DNA of 64,000 bases from JBOCEF01 sp047610385 (lineage in GTDB: Bacteria; Pseudomonadota; Alphaproteobacteria; Rhodobacterales; Rhodobacteraceae). The notes under the pieces were generated by a model. That model saw only the letters and a program-made list of their open reading frames with translations, did no database searches and was not told the DNA's origin. This document shows positions 8,613 to 18,030 of this stretch, piece by piece. Within the stretch, counting starts at the first letter, position 1. Each line of letters starts with the position of its first letter. The position numbers and the translations under genes were made by a program. Location: NCBI GenBank assembly GCA_047610385.1, contig JBLGAC010000016.1:1-64000 (forward strand), given 5' to 3'.

Positions 8613-8774
8613 ATGAAGCAGACCAAAAACATCGTCACGCTGGCCGACATCGAAATCGAAGCCCGCCACCTGCAGGCCCAGGCCGTTGCAGCGATGTTCC
8701 GCTCACTCGTTCACTGCATCCGCGCCATGTTTGCCGGCGCGCCCGTGAACACCGGTACCGGCAGGACCGCCTGA
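8613..8774 (+). CDS. Small protein (53 aa), RSP_7527/DUF1127-like candidate
   Basis: A 53-residue frame, MKQTKNIVTLADIEIEARHL and onward, with a central amphipathic helix that has EARHLQAQAVAAMFRSL and CIRAMF. The A-R-x-L-x-A-x-A pattern resembles small Rhodobacterales proteins of the RSP_7527 kind, and the R-x2-IR tail recalls DUF1127, but this is from memory and uncertain. AAAAGGAACGG lies some 25 bases upstream, so the ribosome site is not ideal. It is flanked by a candidate operator upstream and a strong terminator downstream, as a monocistronic unit would be. The function is unknown. Confidence 0.6.
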   Translation: MKQTKNIVTLADIEIEARHLQAQAVAAMFRSLVHCIRAMFAGAPVNTGTGRTA

Positions 8775-9205
8775 CCTGGCGCGCGGTGCGATCTCTCCTC
8801 CCGTCGCACCGGGCTGCTGCACAGACATCTTGCCGTGAGACCTCGGAGCCGGGCCCTCCCTCCCGCGCCGTCCGAGGCCCAGCGCCCCCGTTTGGATCCT
8901 CCCTCCGAACGGGGGCTCACTGTTTTTTGGGCCCTGTTTTTTGACCAAGGCCCAGCCACTTGCAAGGCCCCGCTTCGGCGGGGCCTTTTGCACGAGTCGG
9001 GACCTGCGCGCAGGACGAATCACAATTGGCGCGCACACGTTAAGGTTGTTTTGCCCTCTTGAATTTGCGTAAACGTTAAGCAAAGTCTGCCATTGCACCT
9101 GCCAAAAGCGCCAAACCGATAAAACAGCGTCAAAATCAGTGAGTGTGTCTTCGCGATGAACCGGAGATGAGAGTAAGATCGCGCTCGGTTGGAGGAGACG
9201 AAATA
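8775..9205. other. Intergenic region with terminator and regulator promoter
   Basis: After the small ORF there is a GC-rich leader, a strong terminator (8964-8989), then an AT-richer stretch (about 9020-9190) that should hold the promoter of the regulator gene at 9206. No further coding frame is convincing. Confidence 0.5.
8964..8989 (+). terminator. Rho-independent terminator
   Basis: A perfect 10-bp stem, AAGGCCCCGC / GCGGGGCCTT, is closed by the stable TTCG tetraloop and runs into TTTT. It ends the transcript of the small ORF at 8613. Confidence 0.93.
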
Positions 9206-10906
9206 ATGCCGGGTCACGATTTCTATCTTAAAGCATTTGGCGCGTTCACCTTTGGCGCAAAAAACGGTGCCATCTATGTGATGGGTGCCAAGCAGCAGGC
9301 GCTGCTTGCGCTTTTGGCCGCTGCGCCAGACGGGGCGCGCACCCGCAGCTGGCTGCAAGGCCACCTGTGGACCAACGTGCAGCCCGCCCAAGCCAAGGGC
9401 AGCCTGCGCAATGCGTTGTCGGCACTGCGGCGGATCATCGGGCCTGAAGCCGATGACATCTTCGTCGCAACGCGGGAGCGGGTGACCATCGACCTGACGC
9501 GTGTGGCGATCGTGGGCGAGGCGAAGGACGGCGAATATCTTGAAGGTCTGGACCTGCACCACGAAAAGCCGTTCGCGGACTGGCTGCGTGAGCGGCGCGT
9601 GATCCATGCGGGCATTCCCGCGCGCGCGGCACCTGCCGGGCCTGCCCACTGCGATGGGAACGGTCTGGGGATTTTGGGCGTGGCGCAGGTTGTGGATCTG
9701 CCCATCGCGCTGGATCTTTTGCCTGACATCGCGGTGTTGCCCTTTCAGGATCGCGGGCAGGCGGACCATTGCCCGTTCGGCGACGCGCTGGCTGAGGACG
9801 TGTCGCGCGCGCTGTCGCGGTCACGGGTGTTCACCGTGATCTCGCATCTCAGCTGCCGCCATTTTGCCGCGATGAAGGCCACGTTGCCGGTGGTGGTGAG
9901 CGAACTTCAGACGCGTTTCCTCGTGACCGGCGAGACCATGAGCCATGGCGGTCGATTTCGCGCGAACATTGATTTTCATGACGCGCGGTCAATGAAGCTG
10001 CTGTGGACCAAGGAGTATTTTGGCGCGGTTGAGGATTTCCTGCACGGGGAAATGGACCTTGCGCGCGATGTGGTGGTGCATGCGGCGCGCTCCGCCATGG
10101 TGGCGGCGCAAACGGCCGCGCGGGCCGCGCCGTTGCCGACCCTGGCGGTTCATGAGCTGCTGATGGCGTCAGTTTCGATGATGCATTCGGACAATCTGCA
10201 GGATTTTCAGATGGCCAAGCGCATGCTCGACGCCGCGATTGAGCGGGCGCCGGGACGCTCCACCCTGCATGCTTGGCGGGGCAAGTGGCATGTGCTGAAA
10301 TTCCAGAAGGGCTTCACCGCAGACAAAAATGCCGAGGCGGCGCTGGCCATGGCCGAGACGTCGCGGGCGCTTGATCTTGACCCCTACAATTCCGTGGCGC
10401 TCAGCTTTGATGGCTTTGCGCATTCGCATCTGGCAAGCCGGATCGACATCGCCGAAACGCGCTATCGCCAAGCGATTGAGGCGGACCCGAATGACGCGTT
10501 TGCGTGGCTGCTGTTCGGCACGCTGCACGCCTTTCGCAACCAGCCCGGCGATGCGGTGCGCTTTACTGAGCGCGCCCAGCGTTTGTCGCCGCTTGATCCC
10601 CAGCGCTATTACTTTGAATCGTTGTCGGCCACCGCGCAGCTGGCAGCCGGGAATTATGAAAAGGCGCTCGATCTGGCGAACCGCTCGATGGTGGGGAACC
10701 GGCAGCATCCCTCTACGCTGCGGGTGCGGACCATTGCGCTGCAACGTCTGGGACGGGTGGCTGAGGCGCGCGTCGCGGCGACAGAGCTGATGGTGCAAGA
10801 GCCTGACCTGACGGTGACCGGGTACTTGATGCGCCATCCCGCAGCGGCGTTCGACACCGGGCGCGACTGGTCCGCGGCGCTGGGCGAGGCGGGCGTTCCG
10901 GTCTGA
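9206..10906 (+). CDS. Winged-helix / TPR regulator (SARP- or CadC-like)
   Basis: This 566-residue protein probably acts as a transcription regulator. Residues about 5-100 look like an OmpR/SARP-type winged helix (KAFGAFTFG, ALLALLAAAPDGARTRSWL, GSLRNALSALRRIIG). The middle (from about residue 170) has LPDIAVLPFQDRG and FGDALAEDVSRALSRSRVF, the TolB/FlgO-like segment common in adenylate-cyclase-type CadC-like regulators. The second half is alpha-helical with TPR-like units (AIEADPNDAFAWLLFGTLHA, LSPLDPQRYYFESLSA). GGAGGAG at 9191-9197 fixes the start at 9206, though the frame opens at 9143. There is no transmembrane segment. It stands alone, upstream of the decayed block. Its target is unknown. 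Confidence 0.75.
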   Translation: MPGHDFYLKAFGAFTFGAKNGAIYVMGAKQQALLALLAAAPDGARTRSWLQGHLWTNVQPAQAKGSLRNALSALRRIIGPEADDIFVATRERVTIDLTRVAIVGEAKDGEYLEGLDLHHEKPFADWLRERRVIHAGIPARAAPAGPAHCDGNGLGILGVAQVVDLPIALDLLPDIAVLPFQDRGQADHCPFGDALAEDVSRALSRSRVFTVISHLSCRHFAAMKATLPVVVSELQTRFLVTGETMSHGGRFRANIDFHDARSMKLLWTKEYFGAVEDFLHGEMDLARDVVVHAARSAMVAAQTAARAAPLPTLAVHELLMASVSMMHSDNLQDFQMAKRMLDAAIERAPGRSTLHAWRGKWHVLKFQKGFTADKNAEAALAMAETSRALDLDPYNSVALSFDGFAHSHLASRIDIAETRYRQAIEADPNDAFAWLLFGTLHAFRNQPGDAVRFTERAQRLSPLDPQRYYFESLSATAQLAAGNYEKALDLANRSMVGNRQHPSTLRVRTIALQRLGRVAEARVAATELMVQEPDLTVTGYLMRHPAAAFDTGRDWSAALGEAGVPV

Positions 10907-11000
10907 TCCTGTCGGTGCCGACCGTGCTCGGACAATCCCCGAACTGGGGCACCGTGCGCGTGCCGCGATGGCGCGGTGATTTTGGCGTCAATCCCATAAG

Positions 11001-12260
11001 GTGCGGCGTCCTGTGCGCAATATAAGCGGGGGAGAGACCACCAAGTCCACCATGCCAACAATGGGCGGTGCGGGCGGCGCAGGTGGGGCCGGCGGCGCAG
11101 GTGGCGCGGGGGGCGCGGGCGCGGTTGGCCTTGATGCCGGTGTGGGCGCATGGGGCGTGGCACCCGATTACAGCCCGCTGCTCGCCAGTGCGATGATCCT
11201 GGCCGCTGATGGCATTTCAGGCCCGTGGAAGGGCCAGACCCGCATCGCGCCAGAGCTGGCCGCCGACGACCCCGCCAACCTGCCGCGCTGGGCACCTGGG
11301 GTGTGCAGTTTCATCATGTAGACCGAGATGCTGTCGCATCTGGGCTATCGTGCGGGCAAACGGCCTGTGGCCCATGTGCTCGGCGGTGGTGAGGTCGCGA
11401 CGATCTCGGTCTGGCATGTGGGCGATGACGGGGGGGCGGCGGATATCGACGCGCCGCCGCGCTATGCAGCGCCGGTGCGGCTGGCGACGCTGACACGCCC
11501 GACACGGGCTGATTTTGCCGGTGGGCAGCTTGATCTGGTGCGCGGCTATGGGGATCTGCGCGGCGACCGGCTGGCCGAGATTACCACCCAGCTTGGCTTT
11601 CCCACCGCCTATTTCAGCGCGGTGATCGACCTGCACCCCGCCCGCAACGCCCGGACGTAGGAGCTGATTGCGCTGGCGCAGGGATTTGCGGCGACGGTGG
11701 CGATGCGCTGCAAGCATGCGCTGGCCTGCCCGCGGCTGGGCAGCTATTCAGTGCAGATCCAGCCGATGATCGCGACGCCCGGCCATGGCGCACTGCCCGC
11801 CGCCCACGCGGTTGAAGCGTTCATCGTGGCTGAGGTGATCAAGCATCTTGTGGATCCTGGCGCGCAGAACATGGACCTGCGCCGGGTGCTTGACCGCGGC
11901 GCAGCGCGGATTTCGGTGAACCGCACGGTGGCGGGCGTGCATTTCCCCGCCGACAGCCTGTCGGGCGCGATGCTGGGCCAGACGCTTGGCGAATATTTCT
12001 GCGCCCGGGCCGGGGCCGGAACCCCGGTGCAGGCGGCAACCTTTGACGGACCGGGGGTTGGGTCCGAAGATTTCAGCCTCGGCACATTGATGGAGCTGTC
12101 GGGCGATGACTGGCGGCGCAAATCGGGTGCCCGCATCGCGTTGGGTCATCACCGTGTCCGTGCCGGGGCTGGCGAACTGGGACGGATCGGGCGCCGCCCT
12201 TGGCTGTTTCGTGGGCTGGGGCGTGTCTTATATTCTGCGCCGCGCCCGTCTGATGGCTGA
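11001..12260 (+). pseudogene. Decayed vanadium-haloperoxidase-like PAP2 gene
   Basis: One frame runs through this stretch, broken by TAG at 11319-11321 and TAG at 11658-11660. After a Gly/Ala-rich N-terminal tract (repeated GGAGGA), the text FPTAYFSAVIDLHPARN and then a PAP2/haloperoxidase signature can be read: K-x6-R at KHALACPR, a PAAH where PSGH is expected, and NRTVAGVHFPAD matching (S)R-x5-H-x3-D. The PSGH serine and glycine are replaced, which together with the two stops points to loss of function. After about 12105 the frame no longer looks like the family, and an S8 protease fragment begins in another frame. Vanadate-dependent PAP2 enzymes are phosphatases or haloperoxidases; which one this was is not clear. 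Confidence 0.8.
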
Positions 12261-13488
12261 GAAGATGTGGGGCGCGCGGACCGACCGGTCGTTGCCGGTG
12301 ATCATCAACCTGTCCTACGGCATGTCTGGCGGGCCCCATGATGGGCGCCATGCGTTGGAAAAGCTGGTCGCGGGGATGCTGGAGCGGTGGCGCGCCGCCG
12401 CCCCGGCCAACGCGCCGCGCATTGCGGAAATTGTGATCGCGGCTGGCAATGATTTTCTGACGCGGCGGCATGCATCCGTGGTGGCTGATGCGCAAGGCGG
12501 CGCGGTGTTGCGCGCGCCGTGGCGGGTTGGGCCGGGGGATCGGACATCAAGCTTTCTGGAAATCTGGGTGCCCGCGGGTGCGCAGGGCTTGGCGCTGAAG
12601 ATCACGCCGCCATCGGGCCCTGCGATTAACTGGAGCCCGGGCGATGGTGATCGGGCGCAGCGGCTGACATGTGGACCGGGCGGGCCAGCCATCGCGCGGC
12701 TGTCGGTCGATGCGCGGCTGTCGGTCGATGCGCCGCTATGGGGTGGTGGGCGGCGGCGGGCGGTGCTGACGCTGGCGCCAACCGACACTGACGCGCTGGA
12801 CGTGCCTGCCCCCCCCGCGCCCTCGGGCCTGTGGGCCATTGAGGCGTCGGCCACCATAGCGCCCGGCGCGCGCATCGACGCGTGGCTGCGACGCGAAGAC
12901 CTGCCCTTTGGCTATCCCGCGCGGGGCGGGCCATCCTATTTCGATGATCCCGAAAACATCCGCTTCACCGATGCCGGTGATTGGGCTGAAGGCAACACGC
13001 CCGCATCGGTCGTGCGCCGCTATGGGTCGCTGTCGGGTGGGGCCACCGGGGCGGGGGCGCTGGTGATCGGTGCCCATCGGAGCGGGGACCACCGCGCCGC
13101 GCTTTATTCGGGGGCGTCGCGCCCTGATCTGGCCGCGCGGCCCTGCGCGACCGCGCCCGCCGATGCGTCCCGTGCGCTGCCCGGCGCGCTGGCCAGCGGC
13201 AATCGCAGCGGATCGCGTCTGTCATTGTCGGGCACCAGCGCGGCTGCGCCCATGGTGGTGCGGCTATTGGGCGAAAACATCGCCGACGTTGTCGCCCGCG
13301 GCGCAGCAGCGGTGATCGCGGACCATGCGGCGGCAGCCGAGGTGCAGATCGCGGCGCAGCCGCCGTGGTCCCCCGTGCGCGGTGGTGGCGGCCAGCCCCC
13401 GCTGGGCGCGGATCGGGGCGGGGACGGGCGGATCATGGTGCCTGCAAGCCTTGCCCACGCGGTGACCCGCTTGCGTGCGCTTGACTGA
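12106..13488 (+). pseudogene. S8 (subtilisin-like) protease lacking its N-terminus
   Basis: About 455 codons are open. INLSYG, the oxyanion-hole Asn in IVIAAGNDF and the catalytic Ser in LSGTSAAAP show a subtilisin-family protease with a large insert. The N-terminal Asp (D-S/T-G) and His (HGT) motifs are absent. The sequence instead starts in the tail of the PAP2 gene, so a deletion seems to have removed the end of one gene and the start of the next. An 18-bp duplication at 12695-12730 repeats RLSVDA. Without the Asp and His it cannot be an active protease. An intact but truncated reading frame is possible, hence moderate certainty on the label. Confidence 0.75.
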
Positions 13489-13519
13489 AACACCGCGCCC
13501 CGATCGGGGCGCGGTGTTT
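13488..13519. terminator. Palindromic bidirectional terminator
   Basis: AAACACCGCGCCCC-GATC-GGGGCGCGGTGTTT forms a 14-bp stem around GATC, just after the S8 stop and before the convergent peroxidase gene. A-rich and T-rich ends allow use from both strands. Confidence 0.8.
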
Positions 13520-13530
13520 GGAATTTCAGA

Positions 13531-14709
13531 TCACAAGGTGGCGGCGGCCATCAGCCAGGCGATGCTGTCAATCGGCCTGCCGTTCACGCGCAGCACCCCG
13601 TCCTCAGGGCGCCAGCGCCCGCCGGTGTTTCCCGGCCGCAGCCAATAACAATAGGGGTCTGACATGATCAGCCCCGCGATGCTTTGCACCGCCACATGGC
13701 CACCGATCGGGCCGAGGCACCCGGGCTCGCCGCGCTCCTCTGCCTCACGCAGCAGATACAGCCACAGGGGCGTGTGTGCCATCATCGCGCCGGTCATGAC
13801 CTATGCCGCGGGGCCTGAGCGCAGTTCGCCATCGGTCAGCTCAGCAATCCGTCCGCCCAACGCGCGGTTGACCGCACGCACGGTTTCCTGCCCCGAGGGC
13901 AGCGTGATCCGCCGCCCCATGTCCAGCAGCGCGCCCATGTTATCGGTGCTGCCGGAAATCAGCGGCAGCGCGGCCAGCAATGCCTCAAAGGGGACGGGCG
14001 GAACCCCGCCGCCCATCCGGGTGACCATGCGGGTGAAAAGCGGCGTGCGCCCGCCTGCCACCGCATCCATCGCCGCTTTGGGGCACAGCGCAGGCAAGGC
14101 CCGGTTCACGATAAGCCACTGCACCAGCATCCGCACTTCGGCCCGCGCATAGGAAAACAGCGCGTTGGGCCCGGCAGCAACCACGCCGGGGTCGTCGCAG
14201 TCATCGACCGCCATGTTGTGCAGGTTGATCAGCGCGCGGTGCATCCGCGACGATGCCCGGCTCAGATGATTGCGCGGGTCCGCGGGCAAGGGCATCGCGC
14301 CACCGCCAGATTTCGGCGACAGCATCCGCGCCGGGGCGGTGGGATCGCGCAGCCGCGCCATTGGCAGGTCATCAGGCCCGTAAAGCGACGAAAGATCAAT
14401 CACCCCACGTCTGAGATTGACCACCGCCGCCGCTGCCTTTGTGCGGGCCATGGGCGCTGCATCCGGGTGCGGCGCGCCAAGCGGCATCAGCGCAAGATCA
14501 TGGACCGCAAAGCGCATCAGGATGGCGGCCTCTGGATCCGGCGCGAAGCTGTGTGCGGACTGGGCGGCGCTGATCAGGGCCGCTGCTGCTGCCTGCGCGG
14601 CTGCATCGGGGACGGGGTCTGGCCGCTCTGCCGACAGATAGCCAAAGGCCCCGCTCGCGATCTGCACCGGATCGGCCACGTCATTCGAATAAATAGGTCG
14701 TGTGAACAT
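13531..14709 (-). pseudogene. Broken animal-type haem peroxidase
   Basis: Read from 14709 (MFTRPIYSNDVADP), one frame gives peroxidase-like blocks: LMRFAVHDLALMPLG (distal-His region), VIDLSSLYGPDD, SRMHRALINLHN, YARAEVRMLVQWLIVN and, at the end, TPLWLYLLREAEERG with LGPIGGHVAVQ. A TAG at 13801-13803 separates the last 89 codons from the rest in the same frame. The proximal-haem-His segment (usually GHSMVR-like) that should follow the PALCP region is missing, so an internal deletion is also likely. At about 390 codons it is shorter than the usual 500-600. Family members are secreted peroxidases. It is convergent with the S8 fragment. Confidence 0.78.
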
Positions 14710-14998
14710 GACCGCCGCTTTCCTTTTCGCACGAAAGTCGCCGAAAAAGCGGGCGACGGCCATAAGACGCTGCTTCGGCAATGGTTTGCGTGCCGGAGCA
14801 TGGTCACTATAGCGCCTTTTCGATCATGGACGCTTCGGTCTTGAGGGCGTGAAACGTCAATGAACCGCGAATAATGGCGTTCATATTCCGAAATCAGATC
14901 GCATGTTTCCACTTTGGAAGCGAAGGCCCCGGAAATAGTAGAGCCACCCGCTGATGAATTTTCTTTCTGCGCCCCTTTTTTCGCCCTTTTCTGCGTCT

Positions 14999-17179
14999 TT
15001 AGCGGCCTTTGCCTTTGCCGCGCGCGACCCCGCCACGCTGCCCCGGTCGTCCGGCCTTGGAGCGTCCGATCCGCTTGGTGGCGTCTTCCTGCGCCGCCTC
15101 GATCGCGGATTGGCGGGTCAGCGGATTTTCGGCGATGACCAGCTCGGCGGCCTCCAGACGTTTGACCTCATCGCGCAGGCGTGCGGCCTCTTCGAATTCG
15201 AGGTTCTCAGCCGCCTTGATCATCTGTTTGCGCAGCCCCTCCAGATGGACCGTGAGGTTGGCACCCGGCTTGATCCCCTTCACCGTGGCGGTGATGCGGG
15301 ACATGTCGGTGTCGCCGTTCCATGTGCCTTCCAGCACGTCCTCAACGTTGTTGCGCACAGTCTGGGGGGTGATGCCGTGGGTCACGTTATAGGCGCGCTG
15401 CTTGTCGCGGCGCCGGTCGGTTTCGCCCATGGCACGTTCCATCGAGCCGGTGATGCGGTCAGCATACATGATCACCCGCCCGTCAACGTTGCGCGCCGCG
15501 CGGCCGATGGTCTGGATAAGCGACGTCTCTGAGCGCAGGAACCCTTCTTTGTCCGCGTCCAGAATGGCCACCAAGGAACATTCGGGAATATCGAGCCCCT
15601 CGCGCAGCAGGTTGATGCCCACCAGCACATCAAAGGCCCCAAGGCGCAGGTCGCGCAGGATTTCGATCCGTTCAATCGTGTCGATGTCCGAATGCATGTA
15701 GCGCACGCGGATGCCCTGTTCGTGCAGGTATTCAGTCAAATCTTCGGCCATGCGTTTGGTCAGCACGGTGGCCAGAATGCGGCCCCCGGTGGCGGCGACC
15801 TTGCGCACTTCGTGCAGCAGATCGTCGACCTGGGCGTCCACGGGGCGGACCTCAATCATCGGGTCGATCAGGCCGGTGGGGCGGATCACCTGTTCGGCAA
15901 AGACGCCGCCGGCGCGCTCCATCTCCCACTTGCCAGGGGTGGCCGACACAAAGACCGACCGCGGGCGCATGGCGTCCCATTCCTCAAATTTAAGGGGTCG
16001 GTTGTCCATGCAGCTGGGCAGGCGAAAGCCGTGTTCGGCCAAGGTCATCTTGCGGCGGAAATCGCCTTTGTACATCGCCCCAAGCTGCGGGATTGAGACA
16101 TGCGATTCGTCGGCGAACACGATTGCGTCGTCGGGGATGTATTCGAACAGGGTGGGCGGGGGTTCGCCGGGGGCGCGGCCAGTCAAATAGCGCGAATAAT
16201 TCTCAATGCCGTTGCACACGCCGGTGGCTTCAAGCATTTCCAGATCGAAATTGGTGCGCTGCTCAAGTCGCTGGGCCTCCAGCAGCTTGCCATCGTCATT
16301 GAGCTGCTTGAGCCGGTGAAACAGCTCGGCCTTGATGCCCTTGATCGCGGAGTTGATCGTCGGGCGCGGGGTCACGTAGTGAGAATTGGCGTAGACGCGC
16401 ACCTTATCCAGCGTGTCGGTTTTTTCGCCGGTCAGCGGGTCGAATTCATTGATCGACTCCAGCTCCTCACCAAAGAATGAGAGCCGCCACGCCCGGTCCT
16501 CCATATGCGCTGGCCAGATTTCGACGCTGTCGCCGCGCACCCGAAAGCTGCCGCGCGCAAAGCCGATGTCGTTGCGTTTGTATTGCTGGGTCGTTAACTC
16601 CCGCATCACCTCGCGCTGGTCGTAGTCCTGACCGACGATCAGGTCTTGGATCATGGCGCCGTAAGTCTCAACCCCACCGATGCCGTAGATGCAGCTGACC
16701 GAGGCGACGATGATCACATCGTCGCGTTCCAACAGCGACCGGGTGGCGGAATGGCGCATGCGGTCGATCTGTTCGTTGATCTGCGATTCCTTCTCAATGA
16801 AGGTATCGGTGCGTGCAACATAAGCCTCAGGTTGGTAGTAATCGTAGTAGGATACAAAATATTCCACAGCGTTGTTCGGAAAGAATCGTTTGAATTCACC
16901 ATATAGCTGCGCCGCCAATGTTTTGTTGGGCGCAAGAATAATTGCTGGGCGCTGGGTCGCTTCGATGACCTTTGCCATGGTAAAGGTCTTGCCCGTGCCG
17001 GTGGCACCGAGCAGCACCTGGTCTTGTTCCCCATCGTTGATGCCAGCGACAAGGGTGCGGATTGCGGTGGGCTGATCGCCTGCTGGCTCGAATGGGGTCA
17101 CCATCTCCAGCCGCACACCGCCTTTGAGCTTGGGACTGCCCGCGGGGGATGCGTCATTCATGGTGAAATCCTCATTCAT
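14999..17179 (-). CDS. uvrB: Excinuclease ABC subunit UvrB
   Basis: This 726-residue helicase-like subunit of nucleotide excision repair has Walker A GATGTGKT near the N-terminus, the damage-probing beta-hairpin YYDYYQPEAYVA, ADESHVSIPQ (motif II), and LVGINLLREGLDIPE and QTIGRAARN (helicase motifs V and VI). A UVR domain (MIKAAENLEFEEAARLRDE) lies near the C-terminus, followed by a basic tail. GGAG lies 7 bases before the ATG at 17179; a second in-frame ATG at 17161 also has a ribosome site. No alphaproteobacterial LexA box was seen upstream by eye. It stands alone. Confidence 0.98.
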   Translation of the reverse strand: MNEDFTMNDASPAGSPKLKGGVRLEMVTPFEPAGDQPTAIRTLVAGINDGEQDQVLLGATGTGKTFTMAKVIEATQRPAIILAPNKTLAAQLYGEFKRFFPNNAVEYFVSYYDYYQPEAYVARTDTFIEKESQINEQIDRMRHSATRSLLERDDVIIVASVSCIYGIGGVETYGAMIQDLIVGQDYDQREVMRELTTQQYKRNDIGFARGSFRVRGDSVEIWPAHMEDRAWRLSFFGEELESINEFDPLTGEKTDTLDKVRVYANSHYVTPRPTINSAIKGIKAELFHRLKQLNDDGKLLEAQRLEQRTNFDLEMLEATGVCNGIENYSRYLTGRAPGEPPPTLFEYIPDDAIVFADESHVSIPQLGAMYKGDFRRKMTLAEHGFRLPSCMDNRPLKFEEWDAMRPRSVFVSATPGKWEMERAGGVFAEQVIRPTGLIDPMIEVRPVDAQVDDLLHEVRKVAATGGRILATVLTKRMAEDLTEYLHEQGIRVRYMHSDIDTIERIEILRDLRLGAFDVLVGINLLREGLDIPECSLVAILDADKEGFLRSETSLIQTIGRAARNVDGRVIMYADRITGSMERAMGETDRRRDKQRAYNVTHGITPQTVRNNVEDVLEGTWNGDTDMSRITATVKGIKPGANLTVHLEGLRKQMIKAAENLEFEEAARLRDEVKRLEAAELVIAENPLTRQSAIEAAQEDATKRIGRSKAGRPGQRGGVARGKGKGR

Positions 17180-17647
17180 GTTAACACTCCGGAAACCTAT
17201 TTACGCGAAATTGATCTTGTCAGACGGTTAATCAAGGTTCGCACGCTGAGAAAGACCGTAGGGCATCAACGAAGGAAGTTTCAGCCAAGGCTGAGTTTTT
17301 CGCCGCAGACCCAATCCCCCACACATGTTGGATCAGGGGTTGCGGCGAAGAAGCCGCCGACCGAAAGCAAGCACCACCCACCCCACCCCTCGCTCCCAGC
17401 GATTGGTCGGCGGTCTTCCTTTATATCTGCTTTCCTATCCCAGCCGCGTCGGTCCTTCACCCCAGGGCCGGCGCGGTTCCCCATTCCGGGCCCTTGATAG
17501 CAGTCTGGGGCCGCAGCGCATCCTGACAAACTGCCGCCATGGGGTGCCATGGGGTGGTCCGGCGGGGGGAGGGACGATCCGTCCGCTTGCGCGCGCGCGC
17601 CCACCGCGGCATAACCCGATCATCGTCATGAGGAGGAGTCTGCCCGG
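17180..17647. other. 468-bp divergent intergenic region, no gene seen
   Basis: The stretch separates uvrB (minus) from the NDUFS4-like gene (plus) and should hold both promoters. The AT-richer part next to uvrB (17180-17290) is the likely uvrB promoter. Open frames here lack family features. Confidence 0.5.
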
Positions 17648-17959
17648 ATGTTCGCTCGCATCTATCGCCCTGCCAAAACCGCCATGCAGTCCGGCGTCGC
17701 CAAGACCAAGGGTTGGGTGCTGGAATACGCGCCTGAGCAGGGAAAGACCATTGAGCCGTTGATGGGCTGGACCGGATCGGGCGACATGCGCGGCCAAGTT
17801 CGGCTGAGCTTTGACACCCGCGAGGCGGCCGAAGATTACGCCCGCCGCCATGGCATTCCCTATCAGGTGTCACTGCCCAAAGAGCGTAAGCAGATCATTC
17901 GCACCAAAGGCTACGGCGCGAATTTCGCCACTGAGCGTAAGGGCGCCTGGACCCACTGA
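17648..17959 (+). CDS. ETC complex I subunit, NDUFS4-like
   Basis: This 103-residue protein has the ETC_C1_NDUFA4/NDUFS4-type pattern: ARIYRPAKTAMQSG at the start, LEY, PLMGWTGSGDMRGQVRLSFDT in the middle, and EAAEDYARRHGIPYQV before a basic C-terminus. In alphaproteobacteria, and in mitochondria derived from them, this is an accessory subunit of NADH:ubiquinone oxidoreductase. GAGGAGTC lies about 14 bases before the ATG. No other nuo genes are in the window, so it is unlinked, as in relatives. A weak GATCGC/GCGATC hairpin follows the stop. Confidence 0.92.
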   Translation: MFARIYRPAKTAMQSGVAKTKGWVLEYAPEQGKTIEPLMGWTGSGDMRGQVRLSFDTREAAEDYARRHGIPYQVSLPKERKQIIRTKGYGANFATERKGAWTH

Positions 17960-18030
17960 TCGCTTCTCAGCGATCTTGGTCGGCGGCATGTCGTTGCGCG
18001 CGCCGCTGACCGGGCACACCATCATTGTAA

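Noticed and set aside
11001..13803. Genome-wide amber recoding
   Set aside because: mnmA ends in TAG where its family ends, and the same decayed genes also lack catalytic segments. Pseudogene decay explains the stops better.
17180..17260. LexA box upstream of uvrB
   Set aside because: No GAAC-N7-GAAC or GTTC-N7-GTTC was found by eye in this stretch.
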